Origin: DASZUK01 sp963844575
Lineage (GTDB): Bacteria > Actinomycetota > Acidimicrobiia > Acidimicrobiales > RAAP-2
Direction of reading: 5' to 3'
Length of the DNA: 64,000 nucleotides
Assembly: GCA_963844575.1 (NCBI GenBank)
Contig: CAWJOU010000005.1
Coordinates: 2,728,001-2,792,000, forward strand
Below, one piece after another: positions 27,098-35,039 of the stretch. The notes beneath the pieces were generated by a model. That model was not told the DNA's origin, searched no databases, and worked only from the letters and a program-made list of their open reading frames with translations. Numbering within the stretch: the first letter of the stretch is position 1; each line of letters starts with the position of its first letter. The position numbers and the translations under genes were made by a program.

Positions 27098-27748
27098 TCA
27101 GTAGTACGGGTTCTCGCCGTCGCCGTGGTCGGTGACGTCGACCACCCGGAGGACCTCGGGAACCTCGTCCCGTAGCGCCACCTCGATGCCCTGGGTGAGC
27201 GTCATCCGTGACATCGCGCACCCTTGGCAGCCGCCGGACAGCCGGAGGTACGCCACTCCCTCGGCCTCGTCCAGCGCGACGAGATCGGCCCGCCCGCCGT
27301 GACCGGCGATCGACGGGTTGACGACCTGTTCCAGGACCACCGACACCCGGCTGGCCAACGCCCCGGTGATCCCGGCTGCCAGCACCTCCGGCGGCACCCC
27401 GGTGGCCAGTTCCTCGGCGGCCGGCGTGTTCGGGTTCACCAGCACCAGTCCGCCACCGCCGTCCTCGGACCACTCGAGGCGGGCGCCGCGCAGCTGGTCG
27501 ACGCTGCCGGCCACGACGACGATCGGCAGGTCGTCGTCGTGCTGCACCGCGTCGTCCTCGGCCGCGTCCGCCCGGGGCTGGAAGTAGAGGTCGTACTGGA
27601 ACGCGCCGTCCGCCACGCCGCGCACCTCGAGCCAGAGCGCGAGGCGGTCCGGATCGGGCTCCTGGGCGATCGCGTCACGCACCACCGACCGGGCTTCGTC
27701 GGTCAGCGTGACTACCGGGCTGAGCTCTACGTCCACAGGAGGGGCCAT
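27098..27748 (-). CDS. NfuA-like iron-sulfur cluster carrier
   Basis: 216 residues in two parts. Residues about 15-110 resemble an A-type (HesB) domain but lack its cysteines, as in NfuA (LALWLEVRGVADGAFQYDLY). The C-terminal NifU-type domain carries the cluster motif LRLSGGCQGCAMSRMTLTQG (CxxC). It would accept and deliver [Fe-S] clusters. No other isc/suf genes are in the window. ATG 27748 is supported by TATGAT 6 bases upstream. Diverges from the Cys-rich gene at 27800. Confidence 0.83.
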   Translation of the reverse strand: MAPPVDVELSPVVTLTDEARSVVRDAIAQEPDPDRLALWLEVRGVADGAFQYDLYFQPRADAAEDDAVQHDDDLPIVVVAGSVDQLRGARLEWSEDGGGGLVLVNPNTPAAEELATGVPPEVLAAGITGALASRVSVVLEQVVNPSIAGHGGRADLVALDEAEGVAYLRLSGGCQGCAMSRMTLTQGIEVALRDEVPEVLRVVDVTDHGDGENPYY

Positions 27749-27754
27749 CCCGCC

Positions 27755-27760
27755 ATCATA
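27755..27760 (-). promoter_or_regulatory. -10 element of leaderless NfuA-like gene
   Basis: Minus-strand TATGAT (five of six bases of the TATAAT consensus), 6 bases before the ATG. It shares a 51-base divergent gap with the element at 27788. Confidence 0.55.
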
Positions 27761-27787
27761 CGGGCGCGCCGGTCGGTGACGGCGCAG

Positions 27788-27793
27788 TAGGGT
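27788..27793 (+). promoter_or_regulatory. -10 element of leaderless gene 27800
   Basis: TAGGGT followed by GCCGCC and ATG 27800; no ribosome binding site. Confidence 0.5.
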
Positions 27794-27799
27794 GCCGCC

Positions 27800-28618
27800 A
27801 TGGCCATGGCGCCCCCGGCCGACGCCCACGAGTGGGTCAGCTTCGAGGATCCCGACGAGGAGCGCACGTGGGTGTTCGACGTCACCTTTCTGGCGAGCGG
27901 CTGGTCCTGCATCTACGGCCAGGGCTGCCAGGGGGTACTGACCGGCCCGGCCCCCGAGCTGGTCCACGGCTGCTGCTCGTACGGCGCCCACATGGTCGAC
28001 AAGCAGGACGCCCGACGGGTCGAGAAGATCGTCGCCACGCTCACTCCGGAGGAGTGGCAGCACCACGGCCGGGGAACGAAGAAGGGCGTGCTCAAGCAGA
28101 ACAAGCACGGCGAGACCGTGACCCGGCTGGTCGACGGTGCGTGCATCATGCTGAACCGCCCCGGGTTCCCGACCGGGCCCGGCTGTGCCCTGCACCAGGT
28201 CGCGATCGGGCGGGGGCAGAACCCGCTCGAGCTCAAGCCGGAGGTCTGCTGGCAGCTCCCCCTCCGCCGCGAGGATGCCGTCGCCGACGACGGGTACGTC
28301 ACGTCGACCATCCGGCAGTGGGATCGCCAGCACTGGGGGGCCGGCGGCGAGGAGTTCGCGTGGTGGTGCACCGAGTCTCACGAGGCCTTCGTCGGGACGG
28401 CTCCGGTATATGAGACGATGGCCGCCGAGCTGACCGAGATGGTCGGGCCGAAGGCCTACGAGATGCTCGTCGCGTTCATGGTCGATCGGCGGGACCGGCT
28501 GGCCAACCGGGGCGTGCCGCTCCCCCATCCGGCCGTCCGGCGACCGGTCGCCGCCCAGCCCCCTTCGTCGGCCCAGCCCCCTTCGTCAGCTGAGCCCTCG
28601 TCGTCAGCCCAGCTGTAG
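27800..28618 (+). CDS. Cysteine-rich conserved protein of unknown function
   Basis: 272 residues, no assigned function. The N-terminal part has a cysteine cluster (Cys37, Cys43, Cys58-Cys59) in WSCIYGQGCQGV and VHGCCSYGAHM, followed by further cysteines in GACIMLNRPGFPTGPGCALH, EVCWQLP and WWCTES. The spacing recalls proteins that chelate zinc or iron (YkgJ type), but this is a resemblance only. No signal peptide or membrane segment. The tail is a low-complexity repeat of AQPPSS units. It diverges from the NfuA-like gene, which fits a metal or cluster role but does not prove it. Confidence 0.75.
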   Translation: MAMAPPADAHEWVSFEDPDEERTWVFDVTFLASGWSCIYGQGCQGVLTGPAPELVHGCCSYGAHMVDKQDARRVEKIVATLTPEEWQHHGRGTKKGVLKQNKHGETVTRLVDGACIMLNRPGFPTGPGCALHQVAIGRGQNPLELKPEVCWQLPLRREDAVADDGYVTSTIRQWDRQHWGAGGEEFAWWCTESHEAFVGTAPVYETMAAELTEMVGPKAYEMLVAFMVDRRDRLANRGVPLPHPAVRRPVAAQPPSSAQPPSSAEPSSSAQL

Positions 28619-28641
28619 GGCGGTCAGCCCAGCTGTAGGGC
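28603..28641. repeat. 20-base tandem duplication across a stop codon
   Basis: GTCAGCCCAGCTGTAGGGC occurs at 28603-28621 and again, exactly, at 28623-28641. The first copy holds the last codons and TAG of the gene at 27800. The second holds the TGA at which the facing minus-strand gene stops as read. Confidence 0.85.
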
Positions 28642-28851
28642 CCTAGTCGTCGAGCGGATCGGGCTCGTCGACGTGCGACGAGGGGGGACCGTCCCGAGGA
28701 TGCGGTCGTACTGGTCCTCTTCGGCCAGGCACCACGAGGCGTGAACGTCTTCGGGTTCCGCGCCGCACTCCGGGCACTGCTGGTCGGCGGTGGCTACTGA
28801 CCGCTTGAGGCTCCGGGCCTCTTCGAACCGCCGATGGCGTCCCTTCTTCAC
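28624..28851 (-). CDS. Small zinc-ribbon-like protein, frameshifted near its end
   Basis: Begins at GTG 28851 (KKGRHRRFEEARSLKRSVAT) with an AAGGGAG Shine-Dalgarno upstream, then QCPECGAEPEDVHASWCLAE, a possible C-x2-C...C metal site, then EDQYDRILG. At the C6 run 28682-28687 one base appears to be missing: adding it gives TVPPSSHVDEPDPLDD and a stop at 28643, a natural acidic end of about 69 residues, whereas the frame as read gives a basic, unlikely tail to 28624. Function unknown. Diverges from the small gene at 29078. Confidence 0.6.
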   Translation of the reverse strand: MKKGRHRRFEEARSLKRSVATADQQCPECGAEPEDVHASWCLAEEDQYDRILGTVPPRRTSTSPIRSTTRALQLG

Positions 28852-29077
28852 GACAACTCCCTTGCTGCGCCGTTCCCGTACGACCCGGCCATGAAATCGC
28901 CCGGTTCGAGATGGGGCCCAAGTCGGCGACACCCCGGATGGTCGATGATATTTCTCGACCCGATCGTCCCGGTACTGCCGCCCCGATCGCTCCCTCAAGT
29001 GTACTGCGTTTCCGGTCGCGATCCGGTCACCGTCGCCCGGTACGATGTCGTCCGGTCACCGAAACCGACCAGCCCAG

Positions 29078-29317
29078 ATGGACAACTCCTTCAACCCCGA
29101 CGCCATGATCGCCCGCTTCCAGCAGCGGGCCAAAGCTGTTCGTCAACGGGGGTTGCCGCCCGTCGAGGGGCCGGAGCGCCAGCGGTTCCGGGAGCAGGCC
29201 CAGGCCGACTTCATGGACTTCGCGATGATCGGCGACGCGGCGGCCACTCTCGAGGACGGGATCCTGATCCTCCGCGTCGATCTGCGGCCCAAGGAGCCAC
29301 CGCCCGGCGACGGCTGA
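29078..29317 (+). CDS. Small uncharacterised protein
   Basis: 79 residues from ATG 29078: MDNSFNPDAMIARFQQRAKA followed by a charged helical stretch (PERQRFREQAQADFMDFAMI) and a beta-like ILILRVDLRPK. Nothing identifies a function. The codon pattern (G/C in third positions) and conserved-looking amphipathic helix argue for a real gene. A start at ATG 29045 is possible but overlaps a TACGAT -10-like string at 29041-29046, so the later start is preferred. Confidence 0.55.
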   Translation: MDNSFNPDAMIARFQQRAKAVRQRGLPPVEGPERQRFREQAQADFMDFAMIGDAAATLEDGILILRVDLRPKEPPPGDG

Positions 29318-29378
29318 GCTGGCCGGCCGCGGCCGACCTGGCCGGCCATCACCACCCGGCCGCCGGCCGGAACACCCG

Positions 29379-29960
29379 TTAGCCGCCGTAGTTCATCCGG
29401 GTGTCCTCCATGCGGAGCACGTCGGGCATGTCCCCGTCCGGACCGGCGACGGCGACGACCTCGCCGACGAACAGCTGATGGCTGCCGAGCGGGAGCCGGT
29501 GCCGCACCTCGCAGTCCAGCCACGCCGCCGCCCGGGCCAGGATCGGCGCCCCCGTCGCCGCCTCGATGACGGCTTCGCCAGCCATCGCGGTCGCCCGGCC
29601 GTCCGGGCCGACCGTGACGTCGGTCACCGGCTTCACGAACCGGCGGACGACGGCCCGGTCCTGCCGGTCGAGGATGCTGACCGAGAAGCTGCCGCCGGCC
29701 TCGACCAGCCGGCCGGTGACCGCGGTGGCGTCGATGGCCACCGCCACCAACTTGGGATCGGTCGCCACCTGGACGACGAGGTTGGCGGTCATCAGGTTGC
29801 GCTCCGCCTTCCCCTCCAAGTCGGCGCCCCGGCTGCCGATGACGTACAGCCCGGTCGGCATCGACCAGAGCACCCGGCGACGAAGGCGGTCGTAGCGGTC
29901 GTCGTCCGGCGCGGCGCCACCCCCCGAGCCCGCTCCCGAGTCGTCCGGCGGCCGCGTCAT
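29379..29960 (-). CDS. Flavin reductase-like FMN-binding protein
   Basis: 193 residues with the split-barrel fold of the HpaC/NTA-monooxygenase component B family: WSMPTGLYVIGSRG, AERNLMTANLVVQVATDPKL, GSFSVSILDRQDRAVVRRFV and a C-terminal GSHQLFVGEVVAVAG. Such proteins reduce FMN for a monooxygenase or bind flavin themselves; no partner oxygenase is adjacent. Its ATG 29960 overlaps the stop of the next gene (29957), and it forms a unit with that gene and tyrS. Confidence 0.82.
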   Translation of the reverse strand: MTRPPDDSGAGSGGGAAPDDDRYDRLRRRVLWSMPTGLYVIGSRGADLEGKAERNLMTANLVVQVATDPKLVAVAIDATAVTGRLVEAGGSFSVSILDRQDRAVVRRFVKPVTDVTVGPDGRATAMAGEAVIEAATGAPILARAAAWLDCEVRHRLPLGSHQLFVGEVVAVAGPDGDMPDVLRMEDTRMNYGG

Positions 29961-30544
29961 CCGAAGATGCTCGCCGATGTTGTTGTCGGCGACGTCGTCG
30001 TCGTCGTCGAGACGGTGCGGCCGTCGATCTCGTCGATGCGGGCGAGGGCTTGGACGAACAAGCGCTGGGCCTGGGCCCGCTCGTCGGCCGACTTGGCGAG
30101 CAGCTTCGTGTTGTCGGCGCCGGCGCGGTAGCAGTCGGTCGCTGCGTCGTAGTCGAGCGCGTAGGCGCGGGCGAGGAGCTGGTTCAGCTCGGTATCGGGG
30201 GACGGGAGCTTGGTGTTCCCTGTCTGGGCGTCGACCGACATCACGCCGCAGACGGTGTGCACCGCACCGGTCCCCTTGTCCTGGGCCAGGACGTCCTGCA
30301 GGTGGACGCCGTCGTCGTGGAGCGAGCCGACGTTCTGGCTGAAGCCGCTGGCGGTCACCCACGACGTCATCTTCTGGGCGGGCGTGCCGGACGGTCCGAG
30401 GTGGCCGTAGGAGACGAACGCGATCACCGCAATGGCCGCGATGACGACGGCCGCGCCGGCGATCCACCAGCGGGCGCTGATGCCATGACCCCGGGGAGCA
30501 CCGCGCCGCCGCGGCCCGGCCGGCTCGACCGGGACATCGGTCAT
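29957..30544 (-). CDS. Membrane-anchored protein of unknown function
   Basis: 195 residues from ATG 30544, overlapping the tyrS stop. A basic, proline-rich cytoplasmic start (PAGPRRRGAPRGHG) leads to one membrane helix WWIAGAAVVIAAIAVIAFVS (about 27-46) and a roughly 140-residue extracytoplasmic domain with cysteines in HTVCGVMSV and TDCYRAG that could pair. The tail is Thr/Ser-rich (STTTTTSPTTTS), typical of exported actinobacterial proteins. No family recognised. Confidence 0.68.
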   Translation of the reverse strand: MTDVPVEPAGPRRRGAPRGHGISARWWIAGAAVVIAAIAVIAFVSYGHLGPSGTPAQKMTSWVTASGFSQNVGSLHDDGVHLQDVLAQDKGTGAVHTVCGVMSVDAQTGNTKLPSPDTELNQLLARAYALDYDAATDCYRAGADNTKLLAKSADERAQAQRLFVQALARIDEIDGRTVSTTTTTSPTTTSASIFG

Positions 30545-31812
30545 TCGGCCTGGAGCAAGTGGTAGTCGCGACGGCCGCGGCGCAGGACGACGTAGCGCCC
30601 GTGGAGGAGGTCGTCGGCGCCGAGCGCCTGGTCGACGTCGTCGGCGCGCCGGTTGTTGACGTAGGCGCCGCCCTGGGTGATCGCCCGCCGGGCCTCGCCC
30701 TTCGACTTGACGAGGCCGGTCGTCACGAGCACGTCGATCAAGGGAACGCCGCCGACGAGCCGGTCCCGGCCGATCAGCGTCGTCGGCGCGTCGTCGACGA
30801 CGTCGAGCAGCGTCTTCTCGTCGAGCTGGACGATGTCCTCGCCGAACAGCGCGGCCGCGGCGCGCTCGGCGCGCTCGACCTCCGCGTGACCGTGGACGAG
30901 GCCGCACACCTCGCGGGCGAGCGCCCGCTGGGCGTCACGGGCCTGCGGCCGCTCGGCCGTCGCCTGGTCGAGGGCGACGAGCTCGTCGTGGTCGAGGAAC
31001 GTGAAGTACCGCAGGTACGTCCCGACCATCGTGTCCTCGGTGTTGAAGAAGAACTGGTAGAGCCGGTACGGGCTCGTCATCTCCGGGTCGAGCCAGACCG
31101 TCCCGGACTCGGTCTTGCCGAACTTCGTGCCGTCGGCCTTGACGACGAGCGGCGTCGTCAGCCCGAACGCTTCGGCCCGGGCGACGCGGCGGATCAGGTC
31201 GACGCCGATCGTGATGTTCCCCCACTGGTCGCTCCCGCCGAGCTGGAGGTCGCAGCCGTGGTCCTCGTGGAGCCGCAGGAAGTCGTAGGCCTGGAGGAGC
31301 ATGTAGCTGAACTCGGTGTACGAGATGCCCTGGTCCGGCCGTTCGAACCGGGTTCGGACCGACTCCTTGGCGACCATCTGGTTGACGGTGAAGTGCTTGC
31401 CGACGTCGCGGAGGAAGTCGACGAGCGGCATCGACCCGAGCCACGCCGCGTTGTCGAGCAGCCGGGCACCGCCGGCAGAGAAGTCGAGGAACCGCTCGAG
31501 CTGCGGGCGGATGCCGTCCAGATTGGCCGCGAGCCGGTCGGCCGAGAGCAGGTTCCGCTCGGCCGACTTGCCACCGGGGTCGCCGATCATCCCGGTCGCG
31601 CCGCCGGCCAGGGCGATCGGCGAGTGGCCGGCGAGCTGGAGCCGGCGGAGCGTGCAGAGCTGCATGAGGCTACCGACGTGGAGGCTCGGCGCGGACGGGT
31701 CGAAGCCGATGTACGCGGTCACCGAACCGGTGTCGAGCCGGTGCAGGAGCCGCTCGTCGGTGACCTGGTGGAGGAGCCCGCGGAAACGCAGGTCGTCGGA
31801 GAACGAGGCCAT
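30541..31812 (-). CDS. tyrS: Tyrosyl-tRNA synthetase
   Basis: Charges tRNA-Tyr. The 423 residues start MASFSDDLRFRGLLHQVTDE. The HIGH-like motif is APSLHVGSL; GGATGMIGDPGGKSAERNLL, QLGGSDQWGNI and the KMSKS-like KFGKTESGTVW follow; an S4-type RNA-binding domain (GEARRAITQGGAYVNN) ends the protein. ATG 31812 is preferred; 6 bases upstream is CAGGCT, one base from the TAGGCT elements seen elsewhere. Confidence 0.96.
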   Translation of the reverse strand: MASFSDDLRFRGLLHQVTDERLLHRLDTGSVTAYIGFDPSAPSLHVGSLMQLCTLRRLQLAGHSPIALAGGATGMIGDPGGKSAERNLLSADRLAANLDGIRPQLERFLDFSAGGARLLDNAAWLGSMPLVDFLRDVGKHFTVNQMVAKESVRTRFERPDQGISYTEFSYMLLQAYDFLRLHEDHGCDLQLGGSDQWGNITIGVDLIRRVARAEAFGLTTPLVVKADGTKFGKTESGTVWLDPEMTSPYRLYQFFFNTEDTMVGTYLRYFTFLDHDELVALDQATAERPQARDAQRALAREVCGLVHGHAEVERAERAAAALFGEDIVQLDEKTLLDVVDDAPTTLIGRDRLVGGVPLIDVLVTTGLVKSKGEARRAITQGGAYVNNRRADDVDQALGADDLLHGRYVVLRRGRRDYHLLQAE

Positions 31813-31877
31813 CCGACCAGCCTGCCATACGACCACCCGGCCACCCCATCACGGCGCCCGCGCCAGCGCGGACGCCG

Positions 31878-31883
31878 TAACGT
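31878..31883 (+). promoter_or_regulatory. -10 element of leaderless carotenoid oxygenase gene
   Basis: TAACGT, then GAGCGC, then ATG 31890; no Shine-Dalgarno in between. Confidence 0.5.
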
Positions 31884-31889
31884 GAGCGC

Positions 31890-33245
31890 ATGCCAGACGA
31901 CAATCCGTACCTGATCGGCAACTTCGCGCCGGTGACCGAGGAGCTGACGGTCGAGCGGCCGCTCGCGGTCGACGGCGCCATCCCGCCGGTCCTCGAAGGC
32001 CTGCTCGTCCGCAACGGCCCGAACCCGGTCGCGGTCGACGACCCGGCGGCGTACCACTGGTTCAGCGGCGACGGCATGGTCCACGCGGTCGAGCTGCGCG
32101 ACGGCCAGGCCCTCTCGTACCGGAACCGGTGGGTCCGGACCCGCAAGCTCGCCGCGGCGGCCGGCACGCCGCGCCCGCCCGGCCCGCCGGAGCCGCTCGA
32201 CGGACCGGCGAACACGCACGTCGTCTGGCACGGCGGTCGGTTGCTCGCCCTCGTCGAGTCCGGCTTCCCGCACCGGCTGACGACGGAGCTGGCAACGGTC
32301 TGCGTCGAGGACTTCGACGGCGCGCTGACGTCGCCGATGACCGCCCATCCGCACGTCGACCCGGAGACGGGCGCGATGGCGTTCTTCGGCTACGACGTCT
32401 TCGGTCCGCCGTTCCTCCGCTACCACGAGCTCGATCGGACCGGCTCGCTCGTCCATTCGACCGACGTCGAGATCCCGCGGGCGACGATGCAGCACGACTT
32501 CGGCGTCACCGCGACGCGCGTCGTCTTCTTCGACCTCCCGGTCGTCTTCGACGTCGACCTGGCGATGGCCGGCCGGCCCCTCCCGTTCCGGTGGCAGCCG
32601 GACGCGGGCGCCCGGATCGGCGTCCTCGACCGTGGCGAGGACGGGACCGCGACCCGGTGGATCGGTGTCGACCCGGGCTACGTCTTCCACGTCATGAACG
32701 CGTTCGACGACGGGCCGACCGTCGTCGTCGACGTCTGTCGCTACGAGCGGATGTTCGACACCGAGCCCGGCGGCCTGATCGGCTCCGGGCTGCCGACGCT
32801 CGAACGATGGCGGATCGACGCGACGGCCGGTCGGATCGAGACGACGCGGCTCGACGACCGGACGATCGAGTTTCCCCGCGTCGACGAGACGCTGGCCGGC
32901 CGGCCGTACCGGTACGGGTACTGCGTCGCGATGTCCCAGACCGACGACGCGCAGTCGTTCGACGCGCTCGTCCGCTACGACCTCGTCCGCGACGAAGCCG
33001 TCCAGTGGGACCCCGGGCCCGGCCGGTCGCCGGGTGAGCCGATCTTCGTCCGCGACCCGGACGGTCGGTCCGACGACGAAGGGTGGGTCCTCACCGTCGT
33101 CTACGACGCGACGACCGACGCCAGCGACCTCGTCATCCTCGACGCGTCGTCGTTCGGTAAGGACCCCGAAGCCGTCGTCCACCTGCCCGCCCGCGTCCCG
33201 TCCGGCTTCCACGGGAGCTGGGTGCCCGCGGCCAGCTACCGCTGA
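31890..33245 (+). CDS. Carotenoid cleavage oxygenase (RPE65 family)
   Basis: 451-residue seven-bladed propeller enzyme using non-haem iron held by four histidines. Candidate ligands lie in the usual order: TAHPHVDPETG, TMQHDFGVT, YVFHVMNAF and SGFHGSW near the C-terminus. The start LEGLLVRNGPNPV and WFSGDGMVHAVEL are family hallmarks. It would cleave a carotenoid or apocarotenoid, or possibly a lignin-type stilbene; the substrate cannot be told from sequence. No carotenoid biosynthesis genes are in the window. It ends 4 bases from the converging menD. Confidence 0.9.
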   Translation: MPDDNPYLIGNFAPVTEELTVERPLAVDGAIPPVLEGLLVRNGPNPVAVDDPAAYHWFSGDGMVHAVELRDGQALSYRNRWVRTRKLAAAAGTPRPPGPPEPLDGPANTHVVWHGGRLLALVESGFPHRLTTELATVCVEDFDGALTSPMTAHPHVDPETGAMAFFGYDVFGPPFLRYHELDRTGSLVHSTDVEIPRATMQHDFGVTATRVVFFDLPVVFDVDLAMAGRPLPFRWQPDAGARIGVLDRGEDGTATRWIGVDPGYVFHVMNAFDDGPTVVVDVCRYERMFDTEPGGLIGSGLPTLERWRIDATAGRIETTRLDDRTIEFPRVDETLAGRPYRYGYCVAMSQTDDAQSFDALVRYDLVRDEAVQWDPGPGRSPGEPIFVRDPDGRSDDEGWVLTVVYDATTDASDLVILDASSFGKDPEAVVHLPARVPSGFHGSWVPAASYR

Positions 33246-33249
33246 GCGC

Positions 33250-35034
33250 CTAACCCCGGGGGCCGACCGCCTCGTCGACCGCGTCGGCGACCGCCCGGTG
33301 GAGCCGGTCGTGGACCGCGACGTTCTCCACCCGGTCCGGCACGCGGGCCCGGACGACCGAGAGCCCGGGCGTCCCGACGGTCGCGGACAGCGCGCCGTCG
33401 AGCTCACCGGCCGTGCCGACGTCGTGGACCGGCAGGCCGAACCCGCGGGCGACGTCGGCGACGTCCGGGGCCGCCGGCGTCCCGAAGAGCTGCTCGAACC
33501 GGCCTCTCTCGACCCGGCCGGCCTGCGGCAGGAAGTTGAAGATGCCGCCGCCGCGGTTGTCGACGACGAGCAGCGTGCAGCTCGCGGCCCCCCCACCCGC
33601 CGGCGCCGGGCCGACCGGGCCGACCGGGCCGACCGGGCCGGCCGGGCCGAGCAGCGACGAGACGTCGTGCAGGAAGGCCAGATCGCCGAGGACGCCGACG
33701 ACCGGTCCGCGGCCGGCCGCAGCGACGCCCTGGGCGGTCGACGCGACGCCGTCGATGCCGTTCGCCCCCCGGTTGGCCAGCACCGGCGGCGGACCGACCA
33801 TCGGCGGCACGTACCACTCGAGGTCGCGGACCGGCATCGACGACGAAACGACGACGCGGGTACCGACCGGCAGGAGCCGGAAGAGCCGGCGGGCGACGCC
33901 GGGCTCGGTGAGGCGGCTCCCGGTCAGCTCCCGATCGATCGCGTCCTGCGCCGCCCGCTCGGCGACCTGCCACGGCCGGAGCCACTCGCCGCCCCACGGT
34001 GCGACCGGCGGGACGGCCGAGCGGGCCTGCTCGACCCACGGGCCCGGGTCGGCGGTGACGAGGTCCGTGACGGTCCGGTCCGGATCGGCCCATCGCCACC
34101 ACGGGTCGACCGCGACCGTCTCGGCTCCCGCACCGGCCGCGTCGGCGAGGAAGCCGGCGACGACCTTCGAGGCCCAGGGCGCGCCGAGGACGACGACGAC
34201 CTCTGGCCGCAGCCACCCCCGGATGGCGTCCGATCGGAGCATCGCATCGGCCGCGGCGACGACGTTCGGGTGCGGGACCCGGCAGCCGGACCTCGGGTCG
34301 GCCAGCACCGGCCAGCCGAGCGCCTCGGCCAGGCCGAGCACGCCCCCCGGCGGGCCGCAGCCGGCGCCGGCGACGATCACGCCGCGCCGGCCCGGCCAAC
34401 CACCGACGTCCGGCCCCGGTCCGGTCCGGTCGCCGTGCCGGCGGTGCACCGGGCCGCCCCGCGGGTCGCCGGCCGGCAGCGGGCCCGGCTGGCCGACGAG
34501 CGGCTCCCGGAAGGCCAGGTTCAGGTGGACCGGCCCGGGGCCGAGGGGGCCGTCGACCGCCTCGGCCACCGACCGGGCACCCAGCGGTCGCCACGTCGCC
34601 CGCGTCGTGCCGTCGGCCACGCCTGGCCCGGCGGACCAGCGCACCGCCGGGCCGAACAGCCCGGCCTGCTCGATCGTCTGCGGCGCGCCGACCGCCTGGA
34701 GCTCCGGCGGGCGATCGGCCGTACAGACGACCATGGGGACGCGGGCGTGATGGGCCTCGACGACCGACGCGTGGAGCTCGGCCGCGGCGGTCCCGCTCGT
34801 CGTCAGCACGAGCGCCGGCCGGCCGGTCGCCAGCCCCAGGCCGACCGCGAAGAACCCGGCGCCGCGCTCGTCCAGCCGGACGTGGACGCGCAGCTCGTCC
34901 CGGTCGGCCAGGGCCAGGGCCATCGGCGTCGACCGCGAGCCCGGACAGACGACCGCGTCGGTCAGTCCCGCCCGGATCCACTCGTCGACCAACGTCGCGC
35001 AGAACGTCGCCTGGACGTCGCCCTCTACGCTCAT
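33250..35034 (-). CDS. menD: SEPHCHC synthase MenD (menaquinone)
   Basis: ThDP enzyme joining isochorismate and 2-oxoglutarate. The 594 residues contain VCPGSRSTPMALALADRDEL, the Glu of LDERGAGFFAVGLGLATGRP, TSGTAAAELH, and the ThDP motif GDLAFLHDVSSL...LLVVDNRGGGIFNFLPQ. Inside that motif the loop is lengthened by repeated Gly-Pro-Val units. ATG 35034 lies only 5 bases from the divergent menH start. menF and menC are not in the window. Confidence 0.93.
   Translation of the reverse strand: MSVEGDVQATFCATLVDEWIRAGLTDAVVCPGSRSTPMALALADRDELRVHVRLDERGAGFFAVGLGLATGRPALVLTTSGTAAAELHASVVEAHHARVPMVVCTADRPPELQAVGAPQTIEQAGLFGPAVRWSAGPGVADGTTRATWRPLGARSVAEAVDGPLGPGPVHLNLAFREPLVGQPGPLPAGDPRGGPVHRRHGDRTGPGPDVGGWPGRRGVIVAGAGCGPPGGVLGLAEALGWPVLADPRSGCRVPHPNVVAAADAMLRSDAIRGWLRPEVVVVLGAPWASKVVAGFLADAAGAGAETVAVDPWWRWADPDRTVTDLVTADPGPWVEQARSAVPPVAPWGGEWLRPWQVAERAAQDAIDRELTGSRLTEPGVARRLFRLLPVGTRVVVSSSMPVRDLEWYVPPMVGPPPVLANRGANGIDGVASTAQGVAAAGRGPVVGVLGDLAFLHDVSSLLGPAGPVGPVGPVGPAPAGGGAASCTLLVVDNRGGGIFNFLPQAGRVERGRFEQLFGTPAAPDVADVARGFGLPVHDVGTAGELDGALSATVGTPGLSVVRARVPDRVENVAVHDRLHRAVADAVDEAVGPRG
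33608..33652. repeat. Five 9-base tandem repeats inside menD
   Basis: Three exact GGGCCGACC units (33608-33634) followed by two variants (GGGCCGGCC, GGGCCGAGC). On the minus strand they encode LGPAGPVGPVGPVGP, an in-frame collagen-like run inside the MenD ThDP-binding motif. Confidence 0.85.
35026..35031 (+). promoter_or_regulatory. -10 element of menH, lying within menD codons 2-3
   Basis: TACGCT, 8 bases before the menH GTG 35040. On the other strand the same bases are menD codons 2 and 3. The identical hexamer with identical spacing precedes menE. Confidence 0.45.
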
Positions 35035-35039
35035 AGACC

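Noticed and set aside
24920..27175. 751-codon plus-strand frame over the aro genes
   Set aside because: Shadow of aroB, aroK and aroC; composition is low-complexity and lacks any recognisable motif.
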